From: Desulfobulbaceae bacterium UBA2273
Lineage (GTDB): Bacteria; Desulfobacterota; Desulfobulbia; Desulfobulbales; Desulfurivibrionaceae
Length of the DNA stretch: 64,000 bases
NCBI GenBank assembly: GCA_002347095.1
Contig: DDWZ01000016.1
Span: 140,442-204,441, forward strand
Reading direction: 5' to 3'
Shown in pieces: positions 43,112 to 53,339 of the stretch; the stretch's first letter is position 1, and each line of letters begins with the position of its first letter. The translations under genes were made by a program, and so were the position numbers. Under the pieces are notes generated by a model, which did not search any database, had not been told where the DNA came from, and saw nothing but the letters and a program-made list of their open reading frames with translations.

Positions 43112-44422
43112 ATGCGCGCTGGGGTTCAGAATGCTGCGAACATCCCGGAATTAAGGCGCCGGATTTTATTCACTGTCATAATGCTTGCCGTGTATAGAGC
43201 CGGGGTGCAGATCCCGACTCCAGGCATCAATGGCGAGGCGGTCAACCAATTTTTTCAAAAAAGCGCTGGTTCGCTGTTTGACATGTTCAACATGTTTTCC
43301 GGCGGGGCCTTGGAAAATTTTTCCATTTTCGCCCTCGGCATCATGCCTTACATCAGCGCCTCGATCATTTTCCAATTGTTGACCGTGGTTGTTCCCCAGC
43401 TTGAAGCTCTTTCAAAAGAGGGCGAGGCTGGACGCCGTAAGATCACCCAGTATACCCGCTACGCCACGGTTGTTTTAAGCTTGATTCAAGGATTGTTCAT
43501 CAGCATCGGACTGGAAAGCATGACCGCGCCCGGAACAGGGGAGATGGTGGTTATTGCCTCCGGTTGGCATTTTCGTTTGATGACGATGCTGACCTTGACC
43601 TCCGGCACCGCGTTTATCATGTGGCTTGGGGAGCAGATTACCGAACGGGGGATCGGCAACGGTATTTCCATGATAATCTTTGCCGGTATTGTGGCGAGTA
43701 TGCCTGCCGCGCTGGTGAACACCTTCAAGATGGCCAGCGCCGGCGAAATCGCCTATATCATGCTCCCTGTTTTGCTGGTCATGATTGCCGCGGTAATCGC
43801 ATTTGTCATCTTTTTTGAGACGGCGCAGCGGCGGATTCCCATTCAGTATGCGAAGCGGATGGTCGGACGGCAGATGTACGGGGGGCAGCAATCACACCTT
43901 CCTCTTAAAATCAATATGTCCGGGGTTATTCCTCCGATTTTTGCTTCGTCAATCATGATGTTTCCCGCCACCATCGGTCAGTTTATCCAGGTTGATTGGG
44001 TACAGAAGGTGAGCGCAGCCCTGAGCTGGGGAAGCCTGCCGCACACCTTGCTTTTTGTTGGCTTCATCGTCTTTTTCTGCTTTTTCTATACTGCGGTTAC
44101 ATTTAACCCGGTTGACATCGCGGAAAACCTGAAAAAACACGGTGGTTTTGTGCCAGGAATCAGACCCGGCAAGAAAACCTCCGATTTTATCGATAAGATT
44201 GTGGTGCGGATGACGGTGATCGGTGCTGCGTATATCAGCGTTATCTGCGTGTTGCCGACCATTTTGATTAACAAGCTGCATGTGCCTTTTTATTTCGGGG
44301 GCACCGCTCTGCTGATTGTCGTTGGCGTGGCGATTGATACAATAGCGCAGATCGAGTCCCATACGGTTATGCGTAATTATGATGGTTTCATGAAGTCAGG
44401 TGGCTTTAAGGGGCGCTCATAG
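43112..44422 (+). CDS. secY: Protein translocase channel subunit SecY
   Basis: Ten-helix inner-membrane channel for protein export and insertion (436 residues). It shows [20 protein letters not shown] (plug/TM2) and the cytoplasmic loop motif [18 protein letters not shown] in the end of rplO serves as ribosome-binding site. Confidence 0.99.
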   Translation: MRAGVQNAANIPELRRRILFTVIMLAVYRAGVQIPTPGINGEAVNQFFQKSAGSLFDMFNMFSGGALENFSIFALGIMPYISASIIFQLLTVVVPQLEALSKEGEAGRRKITQYTRYATVVLSLIQGLFISIGLESMTAPGTGEMVVIASGWHFRLMTMLTLTSGTAFIMWLGEQITERGIGNGISMIIFAGIVASMPAALVNTFKMASAGEIAYIMLPVLLVMIAAVIAFVIFFETAQRRIPIQYAKRMVGRQMYGGQQSHLPLKINMSGVIPPIFASSIMMFPATIGQFIQVDWVQKVSAALSWGSLPHTLLFVGFIVFFCFFYTAVTFNPVDIAENLKKHGGFVPGIRPGKKTSDFIDKIVVRMTVIGAAYISVICVLPTILINKLHVPFYFGGTALLIVVGVAIDTIAQIESHTVMRNYDGFMKSGGFKGRS

Positions 44423-44439
44423 CGTTTTGTGATGGGAAC

Positions 44440-45198
44440 ATGGCAATTATACTGAAGTCGCCTCGAGAAATTGCGTTGTTGCAGGAGGCGAATCAGATTG
44501 TTGCCCGAACCTTGGCCCTGCTTGCCGAGAAGATTGAGGTTGGCTGCACCACCTTGTATCTGGATGCCTTGGCTGAGAAGTTTTGTCGTGATAATGGCGC
44601 TGAGCCAGCCTTTAAAGGGTATCGCGGTTTTCCTGGCAGTTTATGTGTTTCCATCAACGAACAGGTTGTGCACGGGATTCCATCCAAGAAGGTGGTTGTC
44701 CGGGATGGCGATGTTGTCAGCATTGATTTTGGCGTGAAATATAAGGGGTATTACGGGGATGCAGCAGTCAGCATTCCTGTGGGGAAGGTGGCTCCGGAGC
44801 GTCGGTCCTTGCTTGAGGTTACGCGTGCCGCCCTGTATAAGGGTATTTCTCAGGCAATCCCTGGGAATCGCATAAATGATATATCGCAGGCCGTGCAGGA
44901 ACATGTTGAAAAGCACGGCTTTTCAGTGGTCCGCCAGTTTGTCGGCCATGGCATCGGGAGCCAGCTCCATGAGGAGCCGGAAATTCCAAATTATGTCCGG
45001 GCCGAACGTACACCCAAGCTCATGCCCGGCATGGTGCTGGCCATAGAGCCCATGGTGAATCTCGGCACCCATTCGGTAGATGTGCTGCGAGACGGTTGGA
45101 CTGTTGTGACAAGGGACAGGAAAGTCTCTGCGCATTTTGAGCATTCGATTGCGGTGACAGAAGGTGAGCCCCTCATTCTGAGCGAACTTTCTGGGTAG
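44440..45198 (+). CDS. map: Methionine aminopeptidase, type I
   Basis: Removes the initiator methionine from nascent proteins. The 252-residue protein has metal ligands in DFGVKYKGYYGDAA, GHGIG, EPMVN and EHSIAVTEGEP. It follows secY by 17 bp, the usual delta order. Confidence 0.98.
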   Translation: MAIILKSPREIALLQEANQIVARTLALLAEKIEVGCTTLYLDALAEKFCRDNGAEPAFKGYRGFPGSLCVSINEQVVHGIPSKKVVVRDGDVVSIDFGVKYKGYYGDAAVSIPVGKVAPERRSLLEVTRAALYKGISQAIPGNRINDISQAVQEHVEKHGFSVVRQFVGHGIGSQLHEEPEIPNYVRAERTPKLMPGMVLAIEPMVNLGTHSVDVLRDGWTVVTRDRKVSAHFEHSIAVTEGEPLILSELSG

Positions 45199-45331
45199 CT
45201 ATTTTTGTCTTTATGAAAAAATATAAGGCAAAAAAAAATAAATAAGGTAATATCCTCTGCTTTCTGTCTGCCTGAATATCGCATGTGTGGATATCGGCGG
45301 AAAGAAGTGTTTTGTAGGAAATAAGGGGTTT

Positions 45332-45556
45332 ATGTCCAAAGAAGAAGCTATTCAGGTTGAAGGGACCATCGTAGAGCCGCTCCCCAATGCAATGTTTCGG
45401 GTCGAGCTCGATAATGGCCATCGGATTTTAGCCCATATTTCCGGAAAGATGAGGATGCATTTTATTAAGATTCTCCCGGGAGATCGTGTCACTGTCGAGT
45501 TATCTCCTTATGATCTCACACGGGGAAGAGTGACATTCAGGGCAAAGAAGAAGTAG
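45332..45556 (+). CDS. infA: Translation initiation factor IF-1
   Basis: OB-fold factor of 74 residues with [20 protein letters not shown] and [16 protein letters not shown] 45332 has AAGGGG upstream and fits the usual length; the open frame from 45287 would add 15 atypical residues. Confidence 0.96.
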   Translation: MSKEEAIQVEGTIVEPLPNAMFRVELDNGHRILAHISGKMRMHFIKILPGDRVTVELSPYDLTRGRVTFRAKKK

Positions 45557-45590
45557 TTGATTCTTTGCCGCATAACAAAAGGGTTGCGTA

Positions 45591-45704
45591 ATGAAAGTAA
45601 GATCTTCTGTGAAGAAAATTTGTAGTGACTGCCGGGTGTTCAAACGGAAAGGCGTCTTGCGTGTTTCATGCAAGATAAAAAAGCACAAACAGCGGCAGGG
45701 ATAA
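45591..45704 (+). CDS. rpmJ: 50S ribosomal protein L36 (zinc form)
   Basis: This 37-residue protein begins [15 protein letters not shown]11, C14, C27 and H32 form the zinc site of C+ L36. It lies between infA and rpsM. Confidence 0.96.
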   Translation: MKVRSSVKKICSDCRVFKRKGVLRVSCKIKKHKQRQG

Positions 45705-45741
45705 TTTTTTCATTTATTTTGACTAACAAGGGAGGCATGCC

Positions 45742-46110
45742 TTGGCACGTTTAGCTGGTGTTGATTTACCAAGAAATAAGCACATGGTTATTGCTTTAAC
45801 CTACATCCATGGAATTGGCAGAACCTCTGCCCGTAAAATCCTGGATATGGTTGGTTTGCCGCATACAACGAACAGCGATGATTTGTCGGAAAGTGATGTT
45901 ACCAACATCAGAAAAATCATGGATGATCAGTTCGTTGTCGAGGGCGATCGTCGTCGGGAAGTGGCCATGGATGTCAAGAGGCTGACCGATGCGGGATGCT
46001 ATCGCGGGATCCGTCACCGTAAGGGGCTTCCCTGTCGGGGACAACGCACCAAGACCAATGCCCGGACCAGAAAAGGGCCGAGGCGGTCAGCGATCAAAAG
46101 TAAAAAGTAG
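45742..46110 (+). CDS. rpsM: 30S ribosomal protein S13
   Basis: 30S head protein of 122 residues with [20 protein letters not shown] and [18 protein letters not shown]. The start is TTG at 45742 after GGGAGGCATGCC; the universal N-terminus begins exactly there. Confidence 0.97.
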   Translation: MARLAGVDLPRNKHMVIALTYIHGIGRTSARKILDMVGLPHTTNSDDLSESDVTNIRKIMDDQFVVEGDRRREVAMDVKRLTDAGCYRGIRHRKGLPCRGQRTKTNARTRKGPRRSAIKSKK

Positions 46111-46149
46111 AGATTAAATAATCATTCTGGATTGTTTATAGGAGTTATA

Positions 46150-46542
46150 ATGGCTAGTCCGAAAGCGAGTCGTCCGAAGCGCAAGGAAAAGAAAAACGTA
46201 CCCGAGGGGATATGTTTTATCCACTCCACCTTTAACAACACCTTGGTTACTTTTGCGGACAGGCAGGGGAATGTGATCTCCTGGTCCAGTGCCGGTTGTC
46301 TGGGGTTTAAGGGGTCACGGAAGAGCACCCCTTTTGCTGCGCAGAACACGGTTGATGCCGCGGCCAAAAAAGCCCAGGAACATGGGATGCGCAAGGTTGA
46401 GGTTAGGGTCAATGGGCCTGGACCTGGACGTGAATCCGCTATTCGGGCTTTGCAGACCAATGGATTTGATGTCAGCGTTATCCGTGATGTGACCCCAGTG
46501 CCGCATAATGGCTGCAAGCCACCCAAGAGACGAAGGGTGTAG
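46150..46542 (+). CDS. rpsK: 30S ribosomal protein S11
   Basis: Platform protein of 130 residues with [20 protein letters not shown] and the C-terminal [16 protein letters not shown] 46150 follows AGGAG. Confidence 0.97.
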   Translation: MASPKASRPKRKEKKNVPEGICFIHSTFNNTLVTFADRQGNVISWSSAGCLGFKGSRKSTPFAAQNTVDAAAKKAQEHGMRKVEVRVNGPGPGRESAIRALQTNGFDVSVIRDVTPVPHNGCKPPKRRRV

Positions 46543-46611
46543 CAAAGCAGGCGGGTTGCAGGGTATTTGACAATTAAAGTATGATTGAGTGAGATTGAGT
46601 GGAGGTCCAAA

Positions 46612-47241
46612 TTGGCCAGATATAGAGGCGCGGAATGCCGGCAGTGTCGGCGGGAAAAACTCAAGTTGTTTTTGAAAGGCGACAGATGTTATTCGGACAA
46701 GTGTGCCTTTGAAAGGCGTTCTTTTGCCCCAGGCCAGCATGGGCAGGCCCGTATGCGCAAGGTTTCCGACTATGCCATTCAGTTGCGGGAAAAACAAAAG
46801 GTCCGTCGGATCTATGGCATGCTGGAAGGCCAGTTCCGCAAATATTTTGAGATTGCCGAGCGTATCAAGGGCGTTACCGGTGAAAACCTGTTGATGCTCC
46901 TGGAAAGCAGGCTCGATAACGTAATTTACCGCCTTGGTTATGCAAACTCCCGGAATCAGGGACGTCAATTGGTGCGGCATAATCATATTGAGGTAAATGG
47001 CAGGAAGGTGAACATTCCTTCCTTCCGGGTTTCTGTGAATGACGTCATTACCTTGAAGGAAAAAAGCCGCAAGGTCGGTGCCATCAATGAGAGCCTTGAA
47101 GCCGTTGTGCGTCGGGGTGTGCCAAGCTGGTTGGAGCTTGATAAGGATAACTACAAGGGAACTGTGAAAGCATTGCCGGTTCGGCAGGAAATCACCATGC
47201 CGATTCAGGAGCAGTTGATTGTAGAGCTTTATTCCAAATAA
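46612..47241 (+). CDS. rpsD: 30S ribosomal protein S4
   Basis: Primary 16S binder and alpha-operon regulator. The start is TTG at 46612 after GGAGGTCCAAA, giving 209 residues beginning ARYRGAEC; the frame from 46585 is an artefact. N-terminal cysteines ([20 protein letters not shown], then KC) match the zinc-binding form of S4. The S4 RNA-binding domain follows ([15 protein letters not shown]). Confidence 0.96.
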   Translation: MARYRGAECRQCRREKLKLFLKGDRCYSDKCAFERRSFAPGQHGQARMRKVSDYAIQLREKQKVRRIYGMLEGQFRKYFEIAERIKGVTGENLLMLLESRLDNVIYRLGYANSRNQGRQLVRHNHIEVNGRKVNIPSFRVSVNDVITLKEKSRKVGAINESLEAVVRRGVPSWLELDKDNYKGTVKALPVRQEITMPIQEQLIVELYSK

Positions 47242-47269
47242 TTAGCCAACCGTGGAGCATTAGGAAACC

Positions 47270-48307
47270 ATGACACTTGCGTCTGATCCGTTTTACAGAA
47301 ATTGGCATGAGCTTATCATTCCTGAAAGACTGGAAGTAGACCAGGACAGCCATACAAAAAGTTTCGGCAAATTTATCTGTCAGCCTTTGGAGCGGGGTTT
47401 TGCCACGACTATCGGGAATTCCCTGCGGAGGATTCTTTTGTCTTCCATCCAGGGGGCGGCTATTACCTCGGTGAAAATAGATGGCGCCCTGCATGAGTTG
47501 TCAACCATTCCCGGGGTTAAGGAAGACGTTACCCAGATCATCCTTAATCTGAAAGAAGTGCGCTTGAAACTCAATACTCCCGGCTCACAGGTCGTCCGGA
47601 TTGAAAAGAACAAGTTGGGCACGGTTACGGCCGGGGATATTCTCTCCGGGGGCAAGGTGGAGGTTATGAATCCCGATAAGGAGATTTGCACCATCACCGG
47701 CGAGGGTGTTTTCAAGGCTGAATTTGAGGTGAAATGGGGCAAAGGATATGTCCCTGCCGAGAAAAACAAGCCCGAAGAGCAAGTGATCGGGGTAATTCCC
47801 ATCGATGCTATTTTTACACCCATTGTCAACGTGAAGTCCCTTGTTAGTCAGGCCCGTGTTGGTCAGCAGACCGATTACGACAAGCTGACCTTGGAAATTA
47901 CCACCGATGGCAGTGTAAGGCCCGAGGATGCCTTGGCCTATGCAGCAAAAATAATGAAGGAACAGTTGCAGGTCTTTATCGCTTTTGATGAAGAATCTGT
48001 TGAGCCAGCCATTGACGATGCACGCGTTGACAATCGGTCGCCTGTCAATGAGAACCTCTATCGGAGCGTGGAGGATCTTGAACTTTCCGTCCGTTCAGCA
48101 AATTGCCTCCGTAATGCGGATATCCGTTATATCGGCGAGCTGGTGCAGAAATCCGAGGCGGAGATGCTGAAGACCAAAAACTTTGGTCGTAAATCTCTCA
48201 ATGAGATCAAGCAGTTGCTGTCTGAGATGGAGCTTTCGCTGGGCATGAAATTAGAAGGCTGGGAGCCTCCTGTCGTGTCAGACAAAGTGTCTGAAGAGCA
48301 GTCATAA
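47270..48307 (+). CDS. rpoA: DNA-directed RNA polymerase alpha subunit
   Basis: The 345-residue alpha subunit has the dimerising N-terminal domain ([20 protein letters not shown]) and the C-terminal domain for UP elements and activators ([29 protein letters not shown]). It sits between rpsD and rplQ. Confidence 0.99.
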   Translation: MTLASDPFYRNWHELIIPERLEVDQDSHTKSFGKFICQPLERGFATTIGNSLRRILLSSIQGAAITSVKIDGALHELSTIPGVKEDVTQIILNLKEVRLKLNTPGSQVVRIEKNKLGTVTAGDILSGGKVEVMNPDKEICTITGEGVFKAEFEVKWGKGYVPAEKNKPEEQVIGVIPIDAIFTPIVNVKSLVSQARVGQQTDYDKLTLEITTDGSVRPEDALAYAAKIMKEQLQVFIAFDEESVEPAIDDARVDNRSPVNENLYRSVEDLELSVRSANCLRNADIRYIGELVQKSEAEMLKTKNFGRKSLNEIKQLLSEMELSLGMKLEGWEPPVVSDKVSEEQS

Positions 48308-48326
48308 ATCCGGGAAGAGGGTAGTT

Positions 48327-48713
48327 ATGAGACATAGAAAAGCAGGCAAGAGACTTGGCAGGACAACATCCAACCGTCAAGCCATGGTGCGCAATATGGT
48401 TACCTCTCTGATCGAGCATGAGAGAATTATTACCACCACCCCCAAGGCCAAGGAAGTGCGCAAGGTGGCTGACCAGATGATTACCCTGGCAAAACGTGGC
48501 GATCTTCATGCCCGTCGTCAGGCCTTGTCGTTCATGCAGGACAAAAAGGTTGTGGCTAAGCTTTTTGATGTCCTCAAGGATGAATACATGACCCGTGATG
48601 GCGGGTATACCAGAATTATCAGAACCGGCAATCGTCTCGGTGATGCAGCCGAAATGGCTATCCTTGAGCTGGTGAATTATGGTGCAGTGAAAGAGGTAAA
48701 AGAGGATAATTAG
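48327..48713 (+). CDS. rplQ: 50S ribosomal protein L17
   Basis: Last gene of the ribosomal block (128 residues): [20 protein letters not shown] and [14 protein letters not shown] are conserved. A terminator follows. Confidence 0.98.
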   Translation: MRHRKAGKRLGRTTSNRQAMVRNMVTSLIEHERIITTTPKAKEVRKVADQMITLAKRGDLHARRQALSFMQDKKVVAKLFDVLKDEYMTRDGGYTRIIRTGNRLGDAAEMAILELVNYGAVKEVKEDN

Positions 48714-48740
48714 TTTTTACCGCTGGGTTGAAAAGTCGAG

Positions 48741-48778
48741 GCTGGCTTGAACGTACTGTTCAAGCCAGCTTTTTTTTG
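48741..48778 (+). terminator. Rho-independent terminator ending the ribosomal/rpoA block
   Basis: A 12-bp perfect stem (GCTGGCTTGAAC at 48741-48752 with GTTCAAGCCAGC at 48758-48769) is followed by eight T residues, 27 bp after rplQ. Confidence 0.93.
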
Positions 48779-48945
48779 TCGAAAACTCAGGGGGGCAGGC
48801 CCGCCTCTTGTGCGGGTCGACTTGGCTGGTTGCTGGTTTCTTAGCGCGGCGGCGGCCGGAGAAGATGAAAAAAAACGATACCATCGCCGGTGTCTGTCGG
48901 TTAGTATTACTGTTTTTGCTGGCTTGAGCAAAAGGGCATCATGGC

Positions 48946-49761
48946 ATGCTGCGGGTAAATGAAAAAGAGGTTTCCTTCCAGGCCGGAATGACCCTTGCCG
49001 ACCTGGTGAAGGATCATGCTGCGAGTGGCGAGGCAGACATCCTGCTCGTCAACGGCTATCCTGCGTCCTTGCAAACCATTTTGACCGATGGCGATCAATG
49101 CTGGTTGTGGAAGCGGGGAAAGGTCCCTTCCGCGAAAGAGATGCGGCGGCTCTTGTTTGCCCGGCATAGCCCAGGCGTGCAGACTCGTCTGCAAACAAAG
49201 GTGGTTGGGATCATGGGTTTGGGAGGCCTTGGATCCCTGGTGGCAATCGCTCTGGCGCGCATGGGCATCGGCGGACTCCTTCTTGCCGATTATGATGTGG
49301 TGGAACCCACCAATCTTAACCGGCAGCAGTATTTTGTGGATCAGATCGGCCAGAAGAAAACCGCGGCGTTGCGGGATATTCTGCAGCGGGTGAATCCCCA
49401 TGTCGCCGTGACCCTTATGGACAGGCGGCTTGCTGAAGATGATATCGGCGGGTTGTTTCATGATGTCCATGCCCTGGTCGAGTGTTTCGATGACCCGGCC
49501 ATGAAGGCTGCCGGTTTGCGGGCCGCTTTGCATAATCTTCCCGGGGTTTTCTATGTGTGCGCCTCGGGACTTGCCGGATACGGCGAGAATAATGCGATTC
49601 GGACCAGGCGATTGTATCCCGGCGTTTATATCGTCGGCGATGAAGTAAGCGGCGCGTCGCCGGGACAAGGACTCATGGCGGCCAGGGTTGGGATTGCCGC
49701 CCATCATCAGGCAAACCAGGTGGTTCGCCTTCTCTTGGGCGAGGGGAATGAGGCTGCGTAG
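48946..49761 (+). CDS. thiF: ThiF family adenylyltransferase with N-terminal ThiS-like domain
   Basis: The 271-residue protein begins with a ThiS/ubiquitin-like region (about 1-58) and continues into an E1-like domain with GLGGLG at 91-96 and DYDVVEPTNLNRQQYF at about 115-130. It lacks the zinc CxxC pairs of enteric ThiF, so it fits the thiF family 2 type. It should adenylate the C-terminal glycine of the sulfur carrier ThiS. The N-terminal domain has no terminal Gly-Gly and cannot itself act as carrier. First gene of thiF-thiS-thiG-thiH. Confidence 0.88.
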   Translation: MLRVNEKEVSFQAGMTLADLVKDHAASGEADILLVNGYPASLQTILTDGDQCWLWKRGKVPSAKEMRRLLFARHSPGVQTRLQTKVVGIMGLGGLGSLVAIALARMGIGGLLLADYDVVEPTNLNRQQYFVDQIGQKKTAALRDILQRVNPHVAVTLMDRRLAEDDIGGLFHDVHALVECFDDPAMKAAGLRAALHNLPGVFYVCASGLAGYGENNAIRTRRLYPGVYIVGDEVSGASPGQGLMAARVGIAAHHQANQVVRLLLGEGNEAA

Positions 49762-49962
49762 ATGAAAATTCTCTGCAACGGCGAAGCGCAGGAAACGCCA
49801 TCCGGAACCCGGGTGGCTGATTATCTCAGCCAGCTCGGTCTGGATGCCTCGTCCGTGGTGGTTGAGTGCGACGGGAAGATATTGACCCGGGAAGAATATG
49901 CGAGCCATGTATTGCAGGATGGCTCGGTCCTTGAATTGATACGGTTTGTGGGGGGCGGTTGA
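49762..49962 (+). CDS. thiS: Sulfur carrier protein ThiS
   Basis: The 66-residue beta-grasp protein ends FVGGG, providing the C-terminal Gly-Gly that becomes a thiocarboxylate. It donates sulfur for the thiazole of thiamine. The ATG follows the thiF stop without a gap, and thiG starts 1 bp after its stop. Confidence 0.94.
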   Translation: MKILCNGEAQETPSGTRVADYLSQLGLDASSVVVECDGKILTREEYASHVLQDGSVLELIRFVGGG

Positions 49963-49963
49963 G

Positions 49964-50731
49964 ATGTTGACCATTGCGGGGAGAAAATTTCGCTCACGGC
50001 TTTTTGGCGGCACCGGGAAGTTTTCCTCGCCGGAGGTCATGAAGGAGGCGCTTGCCGCCTCTGGCTGTGAGATGGTCACCGTGGCCCTGCGTCGCGTTGA
50101 TCTCAACAACCCGGCCGATGATATCATGAGCGTGCTGGACCGCGACCGCTACCTGTTTTTGCCCAATACCTCCGGGGCGCGGGATGCGGGCGAAGCGATT
50201 CGGCTGGCCCGGTTGGCTCGCGCTTCCGGTGGCGGAGAATGGCTCAAGCTCGAGGTGACTCCCGATCCGAGAACCCTGCTTCCCGATCCCATCGAGACCC
50301 TGAAGGCCACTGAGGAATTGGTCAAGGAAGGGTTCAAGGTGCTGCCCTACATCAACGCCGATCCGATTTTGGCCCTTCGCCTCCAAGACGCAGGCGCGGT
50401 TGCCGTCATGCCCCTTGGTTCGCCCATCGGCACCAATCAGGGGGTGCTGACCCGGTTTCAGATCGAGATCATCATTGCCCAGGCCCAGGTGCCGGTCATT
50501 GTTGACGCAGGACTTGGCGCGCCATCCCACGTGGCCGAGGCCATGGAAATGGGCGCCGATGCGGTGCTGGTCAACACGGCCATTGCCGTGGCCGGCGATC
50601 CGGTGCGGATGGCCCGGGCCTTTGCCATGGCGGTGCAGGCGGGACGGATTGCTTACGAAGCAGGCCTTGGCGCGGTAAGCAAGGATGCCGCCCCCTCTTC
50701 GCCCGACGATGGGCTTGGGTTCTTGCGGTAG
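49964..50731 (+). CDS. thiG: Thiazole synthase ThiG
   Basis: TIM-barrel enzyme that condenses DXP, dehydroglycine and ThiS thiocarboxylate into the thiazole phosphate. The 255-residue protein has GGTGKFSS near the start, the catalytic lysine region ([18 protein letters not shown]) and the phosphate-binding [23 protein letters not shown] 49964 is used; the frame from 49946 overlaps thiS. Confidence 0.97.
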   Translation: MLTIAGRKFRSRLFGGTGKFSSPEVMKEALAASGCEMVTVALRRVDLNNPADDIMSVLDRDRYLFLPNTSGARDAGEAIRLARLARASGGGEWLKLEVTPDPRTLLPDPIETLKATEELVKEGFKVLPYINADPILALRLQDAGAVAVMPLGSPIGTNQGVLTRFQIEIIIAQAQVPVIVDAGLGAPSHVAEAMEMGADAVLVNTAIAVAGDPVRMARAFAMAVQAGRIAYEAGLGAVSKDAAPSSPDDGLGFLR

Positions 50732-50733
50732 CC

Positions 50734-51855
50734 ATGTTCACGATCCCCGACTTTCCAGCATTGCAGGATGCCATCAACCGCGCCACCGAGGTCGAGGTTT
50801 TGCTGGCGCTGCGTTCCGGGAGCCCCGGCCTGAATGGGCTTGCCGCCCTGCTCTCCCCTGCGGCCGAACCGCATCTTTCCGCCATGGCCAAACGCTCCGG
50901 TGCCATTACCAGTCAGCGTTTCGGCCGGACCATCCAGATGTATGCGCCGGTGTATCTCTCGAGTTTCTGCACCAATCGCTGCGCCTATTGCGGTTTTTCG
51001 GCGGGCAATGCCATTGACCGGCGGGTTTTGACCTTTGCCGAGGCGGAAAGCGAGGCCATGATCCTGCACCAGCGCGGATTCAGCCATCTTCTTCTCGTTT
51101 CCGGGGAGGCCCCTGCCAAGGTTGGCGTGGAGTATCTCGAAGAATTGGCCCTGCGGCTGCGCGGCCGTTTTGCCGCCTTGTCCATCGAGGTGCAGCCCCT
51201 GGCAACCGAGGAATATGCCCGGCTTTTCCAGGCCGGCATTACCTCCGTGGCTGTGTATCAGGAAACCTATGACCGGGACATATACAAGCAGGTGCATCTA
51301 GCCGGGCGCAAGGCTGATTTTGACTATCGGTTGGAAACTCCCGCCAGGGCAGCGGCTGCCGGGATGCGGGAGGTCGGAATCGGCGCTCTCTTGGGCCTTG
51401 CGGACTGGCGGGCGGAAGGGCTTGCCCTGGGCCTCCATCTTGCCTGGCTGCGGAAGCATTACTGGCGGACCGGACTTACCGTTTCTTTTCCGCGCATGCG
51501 GCCGGCGCAAGGGGAATTCAAGCCGCTGGCTCCGGTGAGCGAAAGAAATCTCAGCCAGATGATCTTTGCCCTGCGGATGTTTGATCCGGATGTCGGGTTG
51601 TATCTTTCGACCAGGGAGGAGGCCAGGTACCGCGACGGCATGATCGGCCTGGGGCCGACCCGTTATTCTGCTGGCTCCTGCACCGCGCCGGGCGGATACG
51701 GCTTGGCGGACGCTGGGGGAGAGCAGTTCGAGGTTGGCGATAACCGCAGTCTTGCCGAGGTGAGCGCCGTTATCCAGCAGAAAGGTTTCGATCCGGTCCG
51801 CAAGGATTGGGATGCGGTTTTTCAAACAAAGGAAGACAGGCAGCAGGCTGCCTGA
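50734..51855 (+). CDS. thiH: 2-iminoacetate synthase ThiH
   Basis: Radical SAM enzyme that cleaves tyrosine to 2-iminoacetate (dehydroglycine) for ThiG, the anaerobic route to thiazole. The 373-residue protein has CxxxCxxC at C79, C83 and C86 (SSFCTNRCAYCGFSAGN) and the C-terminal region (GPTRYSAGSCTAPGGY). It starts 2 bp after thiG and is followed after 34 bp by the AICAR transformylase gene. Confidence 0.97.
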   Translation: MFTIPDFPALQDAINRATEVEVLLALRSGSPGLNGLAALLSPAAEPHLSAMAKRSGAITSQRFGRTIQMYAPVYLSSFCTNRCAYCGFSAGNAIDRRVLTFAEAESEAMILHQRGFSHLLLVSGEAPAKVGVEYLEELALRLRGRFAALSIEVQPLATEEYARLFQAGITSVAVYQETYDRDIYKQVHLAGRKADFDYRLETPARAAAAGMREVGIGALLGLADWRAEGLALGLHLAWLRKHYWRTGLTVSFPRMRPAQGEFKPLAPVSERNLSQMIFALRMFDPDVGLYLSTREEARYRDGMIGLGPTRYSAGSCTAPGGYGLADAGGEQFEVGDNRSLAEVSAVIQQKGFDPVRKDWDAVFQTKEDRQQAA

Positions 51856-51889
51856 ACGATACGCGCAACCATAAGGAAGGGAGAACCCA

Positions 51890-53179
51890 ATGGCAGATTT
51901 GAAGAAAATGTACACCACCATTCTTGGTGACCACTTTCCCATGGAGATGAAAATCACCTTTGGCGATCAGGAGCTGGTCTACCGCAAAAAGACCTGGAAG
52001 ATCGTGGCCGAGGACGGCAGCGTTGATGAGCGCGGCGTCCGCTACGGCGAGAACCCGGACCAGGAGGCGGCCCTCTACGAGCTGACCAACGGCAATCTGG
52101 TGCTGGGCGACTGCCGGTTCATCGAGCCGGGCAAGGGGCTGGTCAGCGGGATCAATGTCGAAGACATGCTCCAGGTGGGCAAGCATCCCGGCAAGATCAA
52201 CCTCACCGACATCGACAACGGCCTGAATATCATCAAGTATCTCATGGATCGCCCGGCCGCGGTGATCCTCAAGCACAACAACCCCTGCGGCGCTGCCTGC
52301 AGCGAGACCCTGGCCCGCGCCTATGACCGGGCCAACCGGGCGGACCGCATCGCCGCCTTTGGCGGGGCGGTGATTCTCAACCGGCCCTGCGACAAGGAAA
52401 CCGCTGAGCTCTTGAGCAAGAACTACCTGGAAGTTGTTTGCGCCCCGGAGTTCGAGGCGGGCACCCTGGAGATCCTCGCGGCCCGCAAGAATCTGCGCGT
52501 CGTGCGGATCAGCCGCATCGACCGGTTGGCCGATTATGAGAAATACCGCTATGTGGATTTCAAGAGCCTGATCGATGGCGGGCTTATTGTCCAGCAGTCG
52601 GCGGTGAATTCCATCCGTTCCGTGGCGGACCTCAAGCCCGCGGTCTGCACCGCAAAGGGGCAGGAATACAAGGTGGAGCGCGAGCCCACTCAGCGGGAGA
52701 TCGACGACATGCTCTTCGGCTGGGCCGTGGAGCACGGGGTGACCTCCAACTCGGTCATCTATGTGAAGGACGGCTGCACGGTGGGCATCGGCACCGGCGA
52801 GCAGGACCGGGTCGGCGTGGCCGACATCGCGGTGTACAAGGCCTATACCAAGTATGCCGACATGCTCTGCTTCGACACCTTCGGCCTGCCCTATGCGGAC
52901 ATGGTGCTGGAGATCGAACAGGGCAAAAGGAACAAGGCGGATCAGGAAAAAATAGACTCCCAGACCAAGGCGGACAAGGCAGGATTGCCCGGTTCGGTGA
53001 TGATTTCCGACGCCTTTTTCCCGTACCGCGACGGCGCGGATGTCGGCATCCGCCAGGGAGTCTCCGCCATCCTCCAGGCGGGCGGTTCCATGCGCGACTT
53101 TGAGACCATCCAGGCCTGCAACGAGGCCAAGCCGCAGGTGGCCATGAAGTTCACGGGGCAAAGGTCTTTCAAACACTAG
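51890..53179 (+). CDS. Stand-alone AICAR transformylase (PurH C-terminal domain homologue)
   Basis: Adds a formyl group from 10-formyl-THF to AICAR, the penultimate step of purine synthesis. The 429-residue protein covers the transformylase part only, with RYGENPDQ at 51-58 and the catalytic KHNNPCG at 128-134. The MGS-type IMP cyclohydrolase domain of bifunctional PurH is missing, so a separate cyclohydrolase should exist. AAGGAAGGGAGA precedes the ATG. It is probably co-transcribed with thiFSGH, although the pathways meet only at the purine intermediate AIR. Confidence 0.9.
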   Translation: MADLKKMYTTILGDHFPMEMKITFGDQELVYRKKTWKIVAEDGSVDERGVRYGENPDQEAALYELTNGNLVLGDCRFIEPGKGLVSGINVEDMLQVGKHPGKINLTDIDNGLNIIKYLMDRPAAVILKHNNPCGAACSETLARAYDRANRADRIAAFGGAVILNRPCDKETAELLSKNYLEVVCAPEFEAGTLEILAARKNLRVVRISRIDRLADYEKYRYVDFKSLIDGGLIVQQSAVNSIRSVADLKPAVCTAKGQEYKVEREPTQREIDDMLFGWAVEHGVTSNSVIYVKDGCTVGIGTGEQDRVGVADIAVYKAYTKYADMLCFDTFGLPYADMVLEIEQGKRNKADQEKIDSQTKADKAGLPGSVMISDAFFPYRDGADVGIRQGVSAILQAGGSMRDFETIQACNEAKPQVAMKFTGQRSFKH

Positions 53180-53190
53180 AAATACAGCAG

Positions 53191-53244
53191 GATCTGCACA
53201 AAAAAAGCCCGGCCTTTTCAGGTCGGGCTTTTTTTGTGCAGATC
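53191..53244. terminator. Bidirectional terminator between the AICAR transformylase gene and motB
   Basis: A perfect 21-bp inverted repeat (arms 53191-53211 and 53224-53244) has an A7 run in the left arm and a T7 run in the right arm, enclosing a 12-nt loop. It lies between convergent operons and works for either strand. Confidence 0.93.
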
Positions 53245-53339
53245 GCTTCGGCCATTTTGCAATGGCGGTCCGCATCAAGTGTCCCCGCCGGTTTATTGAA
53301 GGGGATGCGAGTCGGGGAACACAACAGGTTGCGTTGGGT

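Noticed and set aside
48779..48945. Possible TPP riboswitch before the thi operon
   Set aside because: The conserved CTGAGA and ACCTGATCTGG-type elements of the TPP aptamer are not present.
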